From NCBI RefSeq assembly GCF_021654285.1, contig NZ_JAKFZS010000009.1:1-64000 (forward strand): a stretch of 64,000 nt of DNA, read 5' to 3'. The notes beneath the pieces were generated by a model, which had not been told where the DNA came from, searched no databases, and worked only from the letters and a program-made list of their open reading frames with translations. Below, one piece after another: positions 1-8,945 of the stretch. The position numbers and the translations under genes are program-made. The first letter of the stretch is position 1; each line of letters begins with the position of its first letter. The stretch comes from Pseudoalteromonas luteoviolacea (GTDB lineage: Bacteria; Pseudomonadota; Gammaproteobacteria; Enterobacterales; Alteromonadaceae).

Positions 1-20
1 CTACAAATAAGTTTTAGAAA

Positions 21-1334
21 CTAAAGCGTTTTATCTTTGCTTGCCACATTGAGTGTTTGAAAAAATGCATAAGCGTCAAACTCTGTGCTTTGAGATAACT
101 GAGTCATTGAATTTACCAGCTCGCTCGATAAGTGTGGTTGTATGCCATTTAAAAACGTTGCCACAGACGCGGGTTTACCTGATTCTATTTGTTGATTAAA
201 ACTCTGCCATGTATCGAATATATCGAGTTGCTTGTTTTCTTTTACAAGGGCGTGATTGATTTCGTTTATAAGCACAAGTCCGCAATTATAATGCAATCGC
301 GAGTTAGATTTTACAGCGCGGATGTAGCTGGGCTCTTGTTTTAACCCTTCAAGACAATGACGCTGTGCAGTCACTATTTTTTCAGATAACAAGCTGGTAT
401 TGTTTGCCACGTTTGCAGACGCGACCCCCGCTAAAAATTCAGCAGCGCCTTCATGTAGCCATGCTTCTGATGGGTTTTCAATGTCAGATCCCTGCTTTTG
501 ATAAAGATGTGCTACTTCATGGGAAAAAAACCAAAAAATAGACTCACTATTCACTTTTTCGATGGCTTTTTCTCCATACCAATGCAGGAAAATTTGATCA
601 GATAAGGTGCCACCTTGATGACCATATCGACCGTCATTGGTTTCACTAAATGAAGCGAATAAAGCAGGTCGATAATCTAATGTGCCCATTTTATCAGCAA
701 AGAAGTCCATCAATTTAGGTAAATCTTTTTCAATGTGCTTCTTTAAGGTTGGAGGTAAGCGGCCATCAATTAAACTGACAAAGTGCGCATCTTCAATGGG
801 GGCTTCATGACCAACATAGACCTTTTGACCACTGTCTTTGCCTATCCACTGCACGTTGTTTTTATACACTTTGCCATCAACAATAATATGATTGAAAGGC
901 GCTTTTATCGCGATTGGCCATGCGTTGGTATTGTCGGCACAAGTTGATGCGCAAGCAAAAAAGCGCCCTGAATGAAGCAACATACCACCATCTGAAAATG
1001 GTGAGAATGGGGCATATTCCTTTGGTAATGGCGTATAGGTTGGGGTGAGTTTTATTTTGACCTCAGTGAATGGGCGGCCATCTTTTCTGGTTATGCTTTC
1101 TTGTGAGTTGTGTTTATCAAAGTTTATTACATAGTGTGGGTTATCTGGTTTCCACCTTTTTACTCTGGAGTTATCTGGGGTTCTTTTAAACACCAGTTTT
1201 TTAATTGGCTTGTTTATTTTATAAGTAACACGCCAAGTGCTTTCTTGATTTTTTTCAATAATGGTGGCTATTTCTGATGCGTATAATATGGGTGAGATAA
1301 AAGATAAAATAAAAAATATGATTCTATAAAACAC
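21..1334 (-). CDS. Secreted gluzincin-type zinc metallopeptidase
   Basis: The 437-residue product starts with a signal peptide ending near LYAS and is probably periplasmic or secreted. Residues 272-276 read HEVAH, followed by WLHEGAAEF with Glu295. This is the HExxH-x18-E arrangement of gluzincins such as M1 aminopeptidases, so zinc ligands would be H272, H276 and E295 and the catalytic base E273. The N-terminal half (a beta-rich region before about residue 200) is not recognised. It lacks the GAMEN exopeptidase motif I would expect of classic M1 enzymes, so a specialised member of the MA clan is more likely. It stands alone; the neighbouring EAL gene lies about 145 bp upstream on the same strand. 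Substrate unknown. Confidence 0.75.
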   Translation of the reverse strand: MFYRIIFFILSFISPILYASEIATIIEKNQESTWRVTYKINKPIKKLVFKRTPDNSRVKRWKPDNPHYVINFDKHNSQESITRKDGRPFTEVKIKLTPTYTPLPKEYAPFSPFSDGGMLLHSGRFFACASTCADNTNAWPIAIKAPFNHIIVDGKVYKNNVQWIGKDSGQKVYVGHEAPIEDAHFVSLIDGRLPPTLKKHIEKDLPKLMDFFADKMGTLDYRPALFASFSETNDGRYGHQGGTLSDQIFLHWYGEKAIEKVNSESIFWFFSHEVAHLYQKQGSDIENPSEAWLHEGAAEFLAGVASANVANNTSLLSEKIVTAQRHCLEGLKQEPSYIRAVKSNSRLHYNCGLVLINEINHALVKENKQLDIFDTWQSFNQQIESGKPASVATFLNGIQPHLSSELVNSMTQLSQSTEFDAYAFFQTLNVASKDKTL

Positions 1335-1479
1335 TGTGTAAGCCTGTTTTTATTTTTGTAATGTTCATAATTAGTTTATAACAGCATATATTTATTCATG
1401 CTGAATACCGTATAAGAAATTTGAGGGTTTTTACTGATATTTATTATTACATTTTTTGACGGTTGGTGTCGTAAGCTAA

Positions 1480-2565
1480 TTACTCAGGTATTTTCACTGC
1501 ACTTGGCTTATCGAATAAATAGCCTTGTGCCAAGTCGATACCAATCCCCTTGGCTGCTGCGAGTTGGGCCTTATTCTCCACCCCTTCAGCAAGAATTTTA
1601 CCACCATATTGATGCACAGCCTGGATCACTTGTTTTAATTCACTAATAATTTGCTGGTTTTCAGGTAGTTGATTGATAATTGTAATACAGAGCTTTGCAA
1701 CGTCAGGCTGTGCAATTTTAATGGTCTTTAGTTCAAAAAAACCACAACCGACGTCATCCAGCCAAATTTGATAGCCAAGTTGACGTAAAGTGCCCATTTT
1801 TGTTTTTAAGGGTGCCCAATCTTCAACTGGAACATGTTCTGTTAACTCTAAGCAAATGAACTCTGGATAAGGGTGATTTAAAAGTACGTAATTAACCTGG
1901 TTACTAAAGAGCATTTTAGGTGCAATGTTGACTGTTAGCATACAGGGTTGTTGAAGTCTGCAAATTTTTTCATGTGTTACGAAGTGGGTGAGTAATGCCT
2001 GTATCTCAAGCTCATTTTGCTTGCCACTTGCTAGTGCTGCAGCGAAAAGCTGGTCAGGACTGTGTAACTGAGAGTTTTTAGGGCCTCGGATCAGTGCTTC
2101 ATAACCAAACACGCCACTTGACTGAACGTGTTGAATGCTTTGCCAGTATGGCTCTAGTTGTTTGTTGACTAATATGTCATTAAGTTGAGTTTTAAAATCA
2201 GGTTCAACTTCCAAGAGCGCAGCACTGGCATCTGAGCGCACGGATTGATTGTGAGAGGTTTGGGGCGATACAATCTGTGCACTTACTTGAATATCTGAGC
2301 AGCGCACTAAAGAAGAATCTAACCGTTTACTTAACTCTTTACATAAACGCTGATTTATATATTGTGCAGCATCTTCATTACTGGCAAATTGGTGGCTTTC
2401 AAAGCAAAATTCTGCTTTGGTAAAGCTGTGTTCAAATAGGGTCACTTGGGTGTCACTTTGCATGCATTCAACCAACGTTGACCAAATCATCATACCAGTT
2501 TCATTGCCAAGTCTGGCAATGATTAATGGCCATCCAGCAAGTGTGATCAGTGTTCTCGTCTGCAC
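1480..2565 (-). CDS. EAL-domain protein, possibly a degenerate c-di-GMP phosphodiesterase
   Basis: 361 residues. The C-terminal part (about 140-361) is an EAL domain: YEALIRGP for the EAL motif, the Asn of LTVNIAP, LELTEH, AEGVEN and AQGYLFDKP are present. Two sites deviate. The loop normally DDFGTGYSS reads LDDVGCGFF, and the Asp of the KxD motif is Cys (AKLCITII). Phosphodiesterase activity is therefore uncertain, and c-di-GMP binding without hydrolysis is possible. The first 130 residues match no domain I recognise and have no membrane segment, so the protein should be cytoplasmic. GTG is the start: an AGGAG ribosome site sits 6 nt upstream, while the overlapping ATG is out of frame. Confidence 0.85.
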   Translation of the reverse strand: MQTRTLITLAGWPLIIARLGNETGMMIWSTLVECMQSDTQVTLFEHSFTKAEFCFESHQFASNEDAAQYINQRLCKELSKRLDSSLVRCSDIQVSAQIVSPQTSHNQSVRSDASAALLEVEPDFKTQLNDILVNKQLEPYWQSIQHVQSSGVFGYEALIRGPKNSQLHSPDQLFAAALASGKQNELEIQALLTHFVTHEKICRLQQPCMLTVNIAPKMLFSNQVNYVLLNHPYPEFICLELTEHVPVEDWAPLKTKMGTLRQLGYQIWLDDVGCGFFELKTIKIAQPDVAKLCITIINQLPENQQIISELKQVIQAVHQYGGKILAEGVENKAQLAAAKGIGIDLAQGYLFDKPSAVKIPE

Positions 2566-2635
2566 ATTATACTCCTGTTATACGTGCTCAATAAAATGAT
2601 TAGGCAGGCTATTTAGTGGGCGATTTGCAACATAA

Positions 2636-3115
2636 TTAACTATGTTGTGGTTTGCTCAGTATGAGAAGAACGCCAGTAATCATTAAAACTAATCCAGTAA
2701 TCCTTTTTAAATCTAAGTCAAACTGCTTCACGCCAAAAAAGCCAAAAAAGCCAAAATGGTCAATGACCGCCATTGCAACTAATTGGCCAAGCAATACAAA
2801 AGTTATGGCATTGGCAATGCCAAATTTTGGAGCAACCCAAGTTATGGTTAAAATATAAAACATCACAAAGCATCCTCCAAAGTAAAAATACCAAGGAGTG
2901 TCTGGTACAAACAATGTTTTTGGAACACCGCTGCTTGCAAATAAATAGATAAGGGCTATGCACAGCCCAACAAATAATAGAATCGCCGCTGCAAGCGCTG
3001 TATTTTGTAACTTACTACCTAAGCCGCTATTTAAGGCCGCCATGATAGGGATCCCAAGACCAGCTATAAACATAATGAGAGCATAGATAACAAGGCTATG
3101 TGTATTTTGCAGCAT
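2636..3115 (-). CDS. DMT-superfamily membrane protein, YdcZ/DUF606 type
   Basis: A 159-residue, very hydrophobic protein with about five transmembrane helices and conserved Gly/Pro features near the N terminus (GLGIPIMAALNSGLG), typical of the small DUF606/YdcZ branch of the drug/metabolite transporter superfamily. Members of this branch often act as half-size transporters, sometimes as pairs. Here only one copy is present, so a homodimer is the simplest reading. The substrate cannot be inferred. It lies 70 bp upstream of the EAL gene on the same strand, but I see no functional link. Confidence 0.75.
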   Translation of the reverse strand: MLQNTHSLVIYALIMFIAGLGIPIMAALNSGLGSKLQNTALAAAILLFVGLCIALIYLFASSGVPKTLFVPDTPWYFYFGGCFVMFYILTITWVAPKFGIANAITFVLLGQLVAMAVIDHFGFFGFFGVKQFDLDLKRITGLVLMITGVLLILSKPQHS

Positions 3116-3577
3116 ATTTGAACCCTACGTTGTTTGATGAGACATGGATGTGCTTTGTGACTTTAACTTGTAGGCGATTCTTGTTTTTATATGAGGCATA
3201 TTCATTCCTTTTGAAAGCACATAGCTGACTGATTATTGCCTGCGCATGTCGGATTTTCAACTTATCAAGGTTGTTTATTTTACTTACTTACTATTCTTTA
3301 TGTGTACTTGTTTGTTTATCATTGCAAATAATATATCACCTTAAATTAAACTGTTTTTCATCGTCTTTAAAGTGGCTTTATCAAATTTATAATAACAACC
3401 CGGTTTCTGATGTGACTGGTCTTTCTTGATAAGCAATATGGAGTGTTTAAGTATAGATTTTCCGTGTGTAATAATATATTTTCATATGAATTTATTCATT
3501 GTGAGGGTGTTTTTGATACTTTTTAATATGAATATTGTGTAGATAACAATGATAGATAAATAAAAGGAAATTTTTAA
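3116..3577. other. AT-rich intergenic region, no gene seen
   Basis: This 462-bp gap separates the divergent DMT-type gene and the Ig-like secreted protein. It is strongly AT-rich and presumably carries both promoters. I found no credible ORF, RNA gene or obvious palindrome. An AAGGA ribosome site precedes the downstream ATG at 3578. Confidence 0.4.
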
Positions 3578-4306
3578 ATGGGTAAAACAACGCATAAGGC
3601 ATTGGCTATTGCGCTGAGCACAGGCCTGCTATCTCATTTTGTACAAGCTGCGCCAGTACTGAATAAAACAACCTATGAGTTCAATTCTGGCCTGCAAATA
3701 CAAGAAGAGTTCAATATATTTGGCAGTGGTAATGTTACTGATCCAAACTATTCAAATAACGAGCTTAGAATCCAATTGAATGCTGATAAGTCATACAGTC
3801 AGATTGGTTTTTACGATCAAGTACGTACCGCTTATGGTCAAGCGGTTGCATATAATATTATAGATAGACGTTGGATAGAGTTTAAAGGCAAGCTCTTATA
3901 TTATGCGGCGGTTACAGACGGTACAAACAAGATAGAAACTATCCCGTTTCGCGTTATTAACCCCGCAGGCGAAACATCTGAATGGGGTGTGATCCGCGTC
4001 AGTCTAGATGAAGCATTCAATATTGATTATGACTACTATCCGAGCGATGATAGCGCACAGACCTCAGCCGATCAGGCTATCACAATCAATGTGAAAGACA
4101 ATGATGCAAACGTGCCATACTATTTTGGTGTCGAGGTCTATGCTTGGGCTGAAAATGGTCGTGTAACGGTTAATGATGATCACACTATTACGTATACACC
4201 CAAGGCTGGTTTTGTCGGCCAAGATTCGTTTAAATATCGAATTAAAGGTAATAACTTATATGATATTACCAGTGCACCCGCGACCGTAACTATTAGAGTA
4301 AACTAA
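3578..4306 (+). CDS. Secreted protein with C-terminal bacterial Ig/cadherin-like domain
   Basis: 242 residues with an N-terminal signal peptide that probably ends at VQAAP. The last 95 residues match the tandem Ig-like (Big_9/cadherin_5) pattern: AITINVKDNDAN early in the domain, then DDHTITYTPKAGFVGQDSF and a closing TVTIRVN strand. This pattern is typical of calcium-influenced beta-sandwich modules in large surface proteins, but here it is a single copy. The first half (about 25-140) is not recognised. It has no lipobox or sorting signal, so it is probably a free exported protein. It is monocistronic, with a ribosome site AAGGA and a clear terminator 14 bp downstream. Confidence 0.7.
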   Translation: MGKTTHKALAIALSTGLLSHFVQAAPVLNKTTYEFNSGLQIQEEFNIFGSGNVTDPNYSNNELRIQLNADKSYSQIGFYDQVRTAYGQAVAYNIIDRRWIEFKGKLLYYAAVTDGTNKIETIPFRVINPAGETSEWGVIRVSLDEAFNIDYDYYPSDDSAQTSADQAITINVKDNDANVPYYFGVEVYAWAENGRVTVNDDHTITYTPKAGFVGQDSFKYRIKGNNLYDITSAPATVTIRVN

Positions 4307-4320
4307 ACTGAACATTATTA

Positions 4321-4348
4321 AAAAGCACAGGTAAATACTTGTGCTTTT
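4321..4348 (+). terminator. Hairpin terminator after the Ig-like protein gene
   Basis: A 9-bp perfect stem AAAAGCACA/TGTGCTTTT with a 10-nt loop lies 14 bp after the stop codon. The stem itself ends in a T-run, so it can work as an intrinsic terminator on either strand. Confidence 0.75.
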
Positions 4349-4562
4349 ACCTCTGACTTTAACTCTTTTGATTACCATGTTATCGCCTTTTTCTTCTTTA
4401 TTTATGATTGTTATGTCAATATGTTTGAGAATAAGGACATGTTTTGAGTACATGCCTACACAAAGCATTGATGGCGCTTAGTATTTTTTTATAAAAATGA
4501 CTTTGTTCTTTGCTAAAGGAATTGCTCAAAGCTCACCAAAATAACAAAAAAGAGAAACTAAC

Positions 4563-5300
4563 GTGGTGAAAAAAGCAATTATTATCGGTGCGACATCAGG
4601 GATTGGTAAAGCATTGGCGTTTAACATGGCACAACAAGGTTATATATTAGGGCTTACTGGTCGACGGGAAGCGCTGTTGGCTTCGTTACAGCAATCCATA
4701 GGGAGTAAGACATATACATGTGTGATGGATATTTCTACACCACATAATGCAGTTGAAAAGTTCGAGCAACTGATAAAAAACATGCAGGGAGTTGATTTTG
4801 TACTTATTAATGCAGGAACTGGGAGCTGTGAACCCGATTTCCCTCTGGAAGGTGAGCTAAATACGATAGCGGTGAATGTATCAGGGTTTACCGCGATAGC
4901 AAATGCAGCCTATCACTATTTTCTAAAACAAGGCCACGGACATATCGTTGCAACCTCTTCGATAATGGCGCTTCGCGGCGGACCTTGCCCATCATACAAT
5001 GCATCCAAAGCATATATATCGAATTACTTAGAAGGCTTATATTGCCGTGCTCATAAGGCGGGGTTGGATATCAGTGTCACAGATATTCGCCCAGGCTTTG
5101 TTGATACGCAGATGGCTAAAGGTGATGGTATTTTTTGGCTCGCGCCAGCGGACAAAGCCGCTGTGCAAATCTTAGCAGCGATTGAGCAAAAAAAGCGGGT
5201 GGTTTACATTACAAAACGCTGGCGATTAATTGCAATTTTGATGCAAATTTTGCCGTTTAGTGCGTTTGTGAAGTTGATGCTAGGGAAAAAAGGTAATTAA
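4563..5300 (+). CDS. Short-chain dehydrogenase/reductase (SDR)
   Basis: A classical SDR of 245 residues. It has the Rossmann motif GATSGIGKA at residues 9-17, the NAG motif (LINAGTGS), the catalytic Ser in ATSSIMALRG and the YNASK catalytic Tyr/Lys pair. The RPGFVDT motif follows the active site, and a hydrophobic stretch near the C terminus (LIAILMQILPF) suggests membrane association, as in DltE/YqjQ-like SDRs. Substrate unknown. The start is one of two consecutive GTG codons (4563 or 4566). The gene stands alone. Confidence 0.85.
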   Translation: MVKKAIIIGATSGIGKALAFNMAQQGYILGLTGRREALLASLQQSIGSKTYTCVMDISTPHNAVEKFEQLIKNMQGVDFVLINAGTGSCEPDFPLEGELNTIAVNVSGFTAIANAAYHYFLKQGHGHIVATSSIMALRGGPCPSYNASKAYISNYLEGLYCRAHKAGLDISVTDIRPGFVDTQMAKGDGIFWLAPADKAAVQILAAIEQKKRVVYITKRWRLIAILMQILPFSAFVKLMLGKKGN

Positions 5301-5438
5301 GAGCAAGGCATTACACTTCATTTTCTCGGTGACTGAACTCGCGTATTGGCCATTTATTTTAGACATGTAATGTCTTGTAATAGTTACAAAGAGAAGCTCT
5401 CCTATACTGAACATTCTTAAGCAAAAAAGGATGAATTC

Positions 5439-5504
5439 ATGTCTTTTATTGCTATACCAAGTAATTTCCACCCAATGAGAATAAGCCTATGTAAGTTCGG
5501 GTAA
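5439..5504 (+). CDS. Possible 21-residue small ORF
   Basis: Inside the 408-bp gap between the SDR and the next unknown gene, an ATG preceded by AAAAAAGGA at 7-nt spacing opens a 21-codon frame (MSFIAIPSN onward). It has no recognisable family and may be a remnant of a larger gene or fortuitous. The rest of the gap shows nothing I can name. Confidence 0.15.
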   Translation: MSFIAIPSNFHPMRISLCKFG

Positions 5505-5708
5505 AAGTTACTGGTGTAATTTAGCTGTGCAGTTATCCGTTTTAGATTGGCGTTTTGAGTTAATTTATATAGGCGACTTTAGTCCTTGAAGCACTCTCAG
5601 TTTACACGAGAACTAGGTAAGCACGGTGAGTGTGTGTTTGCAGTTTACACAACAAATTATACGGCATTGGTAATGATGGAATAAATATGCAAAGTTGGAG
5701 ATATAAAA

Positions 5709-6245
5709 ATGAGCTTAACATTTGAACAGTTCAGACTAGCAGTTCAAGGTGATGATGAGCTTCTCAGATTTACAGAGAAGGATGGAAAAGCGAGTAAAGT
5801 CACCTACGCGGGTGCAGAATATCGAGTTTGGGAACCTACAACAGTTGATTTGTCTGGACCATGTTACATATATTCTTTAATTTCCAAAGTCGATGTCGTT
5901 GTGACTGGAAGAGATGTTCATGCATCTGTAAAAATGGATTTTGACAGTAGGACAGGTAGGATACGAGGGATATTTGTCTCAAGCGGTAAAGGGGATGACG
6001 TTGATCAATTAAAAGGGGTTAATGCTTCCTATTTTGTTGATGACCTTGATGCTGCAAATTTTGCTGATGACATACCTGAACTCGCTGCTGCAATATCTGT
6101 TTCGCAAATTGCGGCAAAAATAGTGGATTTGTTTACCATGGATAACACTGGAGCAGTTGCAATGTTTCCGCATATTATTGCAAACAAAGTTGTTGGCACC
6201 TACCTAGTGAGAGTACATAACAAATTTAAACAACATTATATTTAA
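5709..6245 (+). CDS. Hypothetical cytoplasmic protein
   Basis: 178 residues with no signal peptide, membrane segment or family I recognise. The start is supported by a GGAG ribosome site (GTTGGAG) before the ATG. The middle part is rich in Asp and Gly (VSSGKGDDVDQLKG, FVDDLDAANFADDIPE), which suggests a soluble, acidic alpha/beta protein. The C terminus (IANKVVGTYLVRVHNKFKQHY) is basic and aromatic. It is flanked by a long upstream gap and a hairpin terminator, so it is a single-gene unit. No function is proposed. Confidence 0.6.
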   Translation: MSLTFEQFRLAVQGDDELLRFTEKDGKASKVTYAGAEYRVWEPTTVDLSGPCYIYSLISKVDVVVTGRDVHASVKMDFDSRTGRIRGIFVSSGKGDDVDQLKGVNASYFVDDLDAANFADDIPELAAAISVSQIAAKIVDLFTMDNTGAVAMFPHIIANKVVGTYLVRVHNKFKQHYI

Positions 6246-6319
6246 TTTAAAATAGCTCCCTTCGCAGCTGCGAGATTAGATATCGTGATTATTACTATGG
6301 TAATTAATTTAGCAAAACC

Positions 6320-6354
6320 AAAAGCGCAAAGACATACTTAGCCTCTGCGCTTTT
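6320..6354. terminator. Hairpin terminator, AAAAGCGCA/TGCGCTTTT
   Basis: A 9-bp perfect stem with a 17-nt loop and A/T-rich flanks on both sides lies 75 bp after the upstream gene. Either strand ends in a T-run. Confidence 0.6.
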
Positions 6355-6648
6355 ACCACTCTCACATCAATGGATGTTTACCAACTTAAGCCTCAGCTTT
6401 TGACTGTGTTTTGGAAGCATTGTTTGTCGCTTATCATAAAGAGAATGAAAATGCTGATAAGCTTCATGAGATCCGAAAAATGCTAGGAAAAGAAGAACCT
6501 GAAGCTCTGTCGATTTTAACGCCTTAGCTGCTGTTACAGCTCTGGGGTAAAACAAATGTATAATTTTCTCTGTTAGGCTTGTCAATCTTTTATAAATGGC
6601 TAAGATCCTGCGTTTGAATTGCCTTTAAACCTAACCGCTGAGCACAAG

Positions 6649-7155
6649 ATGCCAAAATCGAGAACCAGTCAGTTTATCTACTCTGTCGCATTAAATAGAG
6701 CTTTTTTATTATTCCCATTAGTTTTGATTTGTTTGCTAGTGACCAATATTACCGTAGAAGATTTACGCTTTTTATTTGGCCATATGGATGAACATGGCTA
6801 TCAAAATATCATTGATAACGAAGCGACGATCACGATTTTACTGATTGGTTTTGGCGCAGTGATGGATGGCCGTAAAATCCTTTCAAAACGAGCTTGGGAC
6901 AGTAAGCAAGATCCAAGTTTGGAGCAGCATAAACTATTGAATGAAACCTCTGAGTATTACGGGTTTATGCTCATTGTGATTGGTATTTCGATTGAGATTG
7001 TTGACCAGCTAGCAAGTTATATGCGTAACTTTCAGGTGGAGTTACTCATGTTTGAAGCATGGTTCAGCATTGTATTGAACATAGTCGCAATTGGCGTGAT
7101 GCTTAAAGCCGCTTATAAAATTGCAGTGATAGACAAGCAGGCACACCAGTTGTAA
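6649..7155 (+). CDS. Uncharacterised integral membrane protein
   Basis: About 168 residues from the ATG at 6649; an in-frame TTG at 6619 would add ten residues. Four hydrophobic segments can be seen: AFLLFPLVLICLLV, TITILLIGFGAVM, YYGFMLIVIGISIEI and FSIVLNIVAIGVML. They are separated by polar loops, one with a basic cluster (DGRKILSKRAWDSKQD). I do not recognise the family. It ends 14 bp before the convergent spermidine-synthase-like gene. Its function cannot be inferred from context. Confidence 0.6.
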   Translation: MPKSRTSQFIYSVALNRAFLLFPLVLICLLVTNITVEDLRFLFGHMDEHGYQNIIDNEATITILLIGFGAVMDGRKILSKRAWDSKQDPSLEQHKLLNETSEYYGFMLIVIGISIEIVDQLASYMRNFQVELLMFEAWFSIVLNIVAIGVMLKAAYKIAVIDKQAHQL

Positions 7156-7169
7156 TTAGGCTGTGCTAG

Positions 7170-7910
7170 TTAGTCATCAAGCAAGTATTTTAGTCCATCG
7201 ATTTTACTGGTGGTAAAAAATGCTTGCTGCTGCCAAATTGGATTAAGAATTTGGTTTGTCCCGCCTATGACCCAAACAATATTGGCAAATTGTGCAGCCT
7301 TAAAGCCATAAATGGTTGTTTCAGGAAAAGTCTCGGTTAATACATCTGCCAGCTTACTTATCTGTGCGCGCTCGGTGAGTACCGTGTTAAGTGCTAGCCA
7401 CCCTTGGTTGGTAAGTAGGCGCTTTAGGTTTTGGTAAAAATCGGGTTCGAAAATAAATGGTAGTAGCGTTGTTGAATCGAATAAATCAACCTGTATTAAG
7501 TCAAAAGGCGTGAGATCTTGTTGTTTAACAAACTCATAAGCATCTGTGCAGTGTATCGGGTTGTCATTATAATCAGGGTTAAAAAACTGCTTATATAGGT
7601 CTATTATTTGCTGGCTTTTTTCTACCGTTTCTATATGTGCTTTAGGGAATTTGTCATTGAGAAAGCGCAGCAACCCACCACCACCCAGTCCGAGTTCGAG
7701 TATCCGGTTGGTCTCTGAGAGTTCATAGGCTGGAATGGCCATAAATAACATATGGGGAAACACTAGACTGTTTGGCTCTGATAGAGACATTGCAGATTGC
7801 ATAATGCCATCAATGCTAAACCAACGCAGAGTCTCGTTTTCGATGACTTGCCCCTTTTGATTGTTGACTTCAATATCTAAAAGCGTTGTGGGTGTTAACG
7901 TGTTACTCAT
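7170..7910 (-). CDS. Spermidine-synthase-like SAM-fold methyltransferase/aminopropyltransferase
   Basis: 246 residues with the class I fold glycine-rich motif ILELGLGGGGLLRFL, an acidic residue after strand 2 (IETVEKS), and D-rich motifs IHCTDAYEF and DLIQVDLFD. This order matches the spermidine-synthase (SpeE) superfamily. It is shorter than true SpeE and lacks the canonical GGGDG polyamine-binding loop (here GLGGGG), so it is better called a SpeE-like protein of unknown substrate. It converges with the membrane protein upstream and diverges from the binding protein at 8.07 kb. Confidence 0.7.
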   Translation of the reverse strand: MSNTLTPTTLLDIEVNNQKGQVIENETLRWFSIDGIMQSAMSLSEPNSLVFPHMLFMAIPAYELSETNRILELGLGGGGLLRFLNDKFPKAHIETVEKSQQIIDLYKQFFNPDYNDNPIHCTDAYEFVKQQDLTPFDLIQVDLFDSTTLLPFIFEPDFYQNLKRLLTNQGWLALNTVLTERAQISKLADVLTETFPETTIYGFKAAQFANIVWVIGGTNQILNPIWQQQAFFTTSKIDGLKYLLDD

Positions 7911-8073
7911 AAGACCAGCAAGAAAAAAGCAGATAGTTTAGTTTAGCGTTTTATTTTATTTTTGTAATATAAATCATATAGATTGCCTTTGATAATACGT
8001 GTGAATTTGCAGTAATAATGTAGTCATATGTGTGTTGATCTTTTATGCAAAAACCGTCACACTCGGCACGTCT

Positions 8074-8847
8074 ATGGCAAGAATAAAAAAAATGTTATTT
8101 CGCTTTTTTATCTATTTAAATATTTTGATCTTTAGTTTGGCCTGCTCATATGCATATGCTAATTCCATTAGGTTTGTAGCAGAAGACTTACCTCCGTATC
8201 ACTACTTAAATGCACAAGGACAAGCTGATGGTGTTTTGGTTGAAATCGCAAAAGAGCTTCAGGCACATAGTGGGTTAGAAGCGAAGATTGATATATTGCC
8301 AATGGCAAGGGCATATCATGAATTGCAAACTAAACCAGACGTAGTGATGCTAGCTTGGTTGAAAACACCAAGCAGGGCCAAAAACTACCAATTTTTAGGG
8401 GTTATGTGTCAGACTTCTGCGTCATTAATGGGTCTAACTAGCAACCAAATACCTTTGTCTTCACTTGAGCAAGCAAAGCGGTATCGAGTGAGCACCATCC
8501 GGGGTTACTACAGTGAGCAATATCTCAAAAAAGCGGGCTTTTCTGAAGAGCATGATCTTGTCTTGGCCTCGCACTATAAAAGTATGTGGCACATGCTGTA
8601 TAAGGGTCGCACGGACTTTATATTAACAAACACCAGAACTTTGCAACGAGAGTTAGACGAGCTCGGGCTCGACCCTACATTGTTAGAGAGCAAACTGAGA
8701 TTAGATGATTTCCCCTCAGAGCTGCACCTTGCAGCCAATTTACAGTTTTCTAAATCACAGGCTAAAAAGTTACAAGCGTCTCTGAATGCGATTAAAGCGT
8801 CGGGTCGTTATGATGAGATTGTTCGTAAATGGCGGTTGCTAGACTAG
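8074..8847 (+). CDS. Periplasmic solute-binding protein, family 3-like
   Basis: About 257 residues with a signal peptide (FFIYLNILIFSLACSYAYA). The mature chain begins IRFVAEDLPPYHYLNAQGQADGV, the typical opening of a family 3 extracellular solute-binding protein (amino-acid/polar-compound type). It contains the mid-domain pattern YRVSTIRGYYSEQYLKKAGF and ends GRYDEIVRKW. No permease or ATPase gene is adjacent. Stand-alone family 3 proteins in marine gammaproteobacteria often serve sensory roles, and a PAS kinase gene follows 98 bp later, so a link is possible but unproven. The start is uncertain: GTG at 8032 and the ATG at 8092 are alternatives. Confidence 0.75.
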   Translation: MARIKKMLFRFFIYLNILIFSLACSYAYANSIRFVAEDLPPYHYLNAQGQADGVLVEIAKELQAHSGLEAKIDILPMARAYHELQTKPDVVMLAWLKTPSRAKNYQFLGVMCQTSASLMGLTSNQIPLSSLEQAKRYRVSTIRGYYSEQYLKKAGFSEEHDLVLASHYKSMWHMLYKGRTDFILTNTRTLQRELDELGLDPTLLESKLRLDDFPSELHLAANLQFSKSQAKKLQASLNAIKASGRYDEIVRKWRLLD

Positions 8848-8945
8848 TCTCATCCTAGGGACTGATAATTAAAGAATAATCAGCGCGTGAGCACTTAGTT
8901 GACTACACTTTATTGACAGGCTCAACGTCAGGAAACGTTTAAAGC

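Noticed and set aside
6367..6585. Minus-strand 72-codon frame from a TTG
   Set aside because: No ribosome site, no recognisable family and it lies between a hairpin terminator and the next gene.
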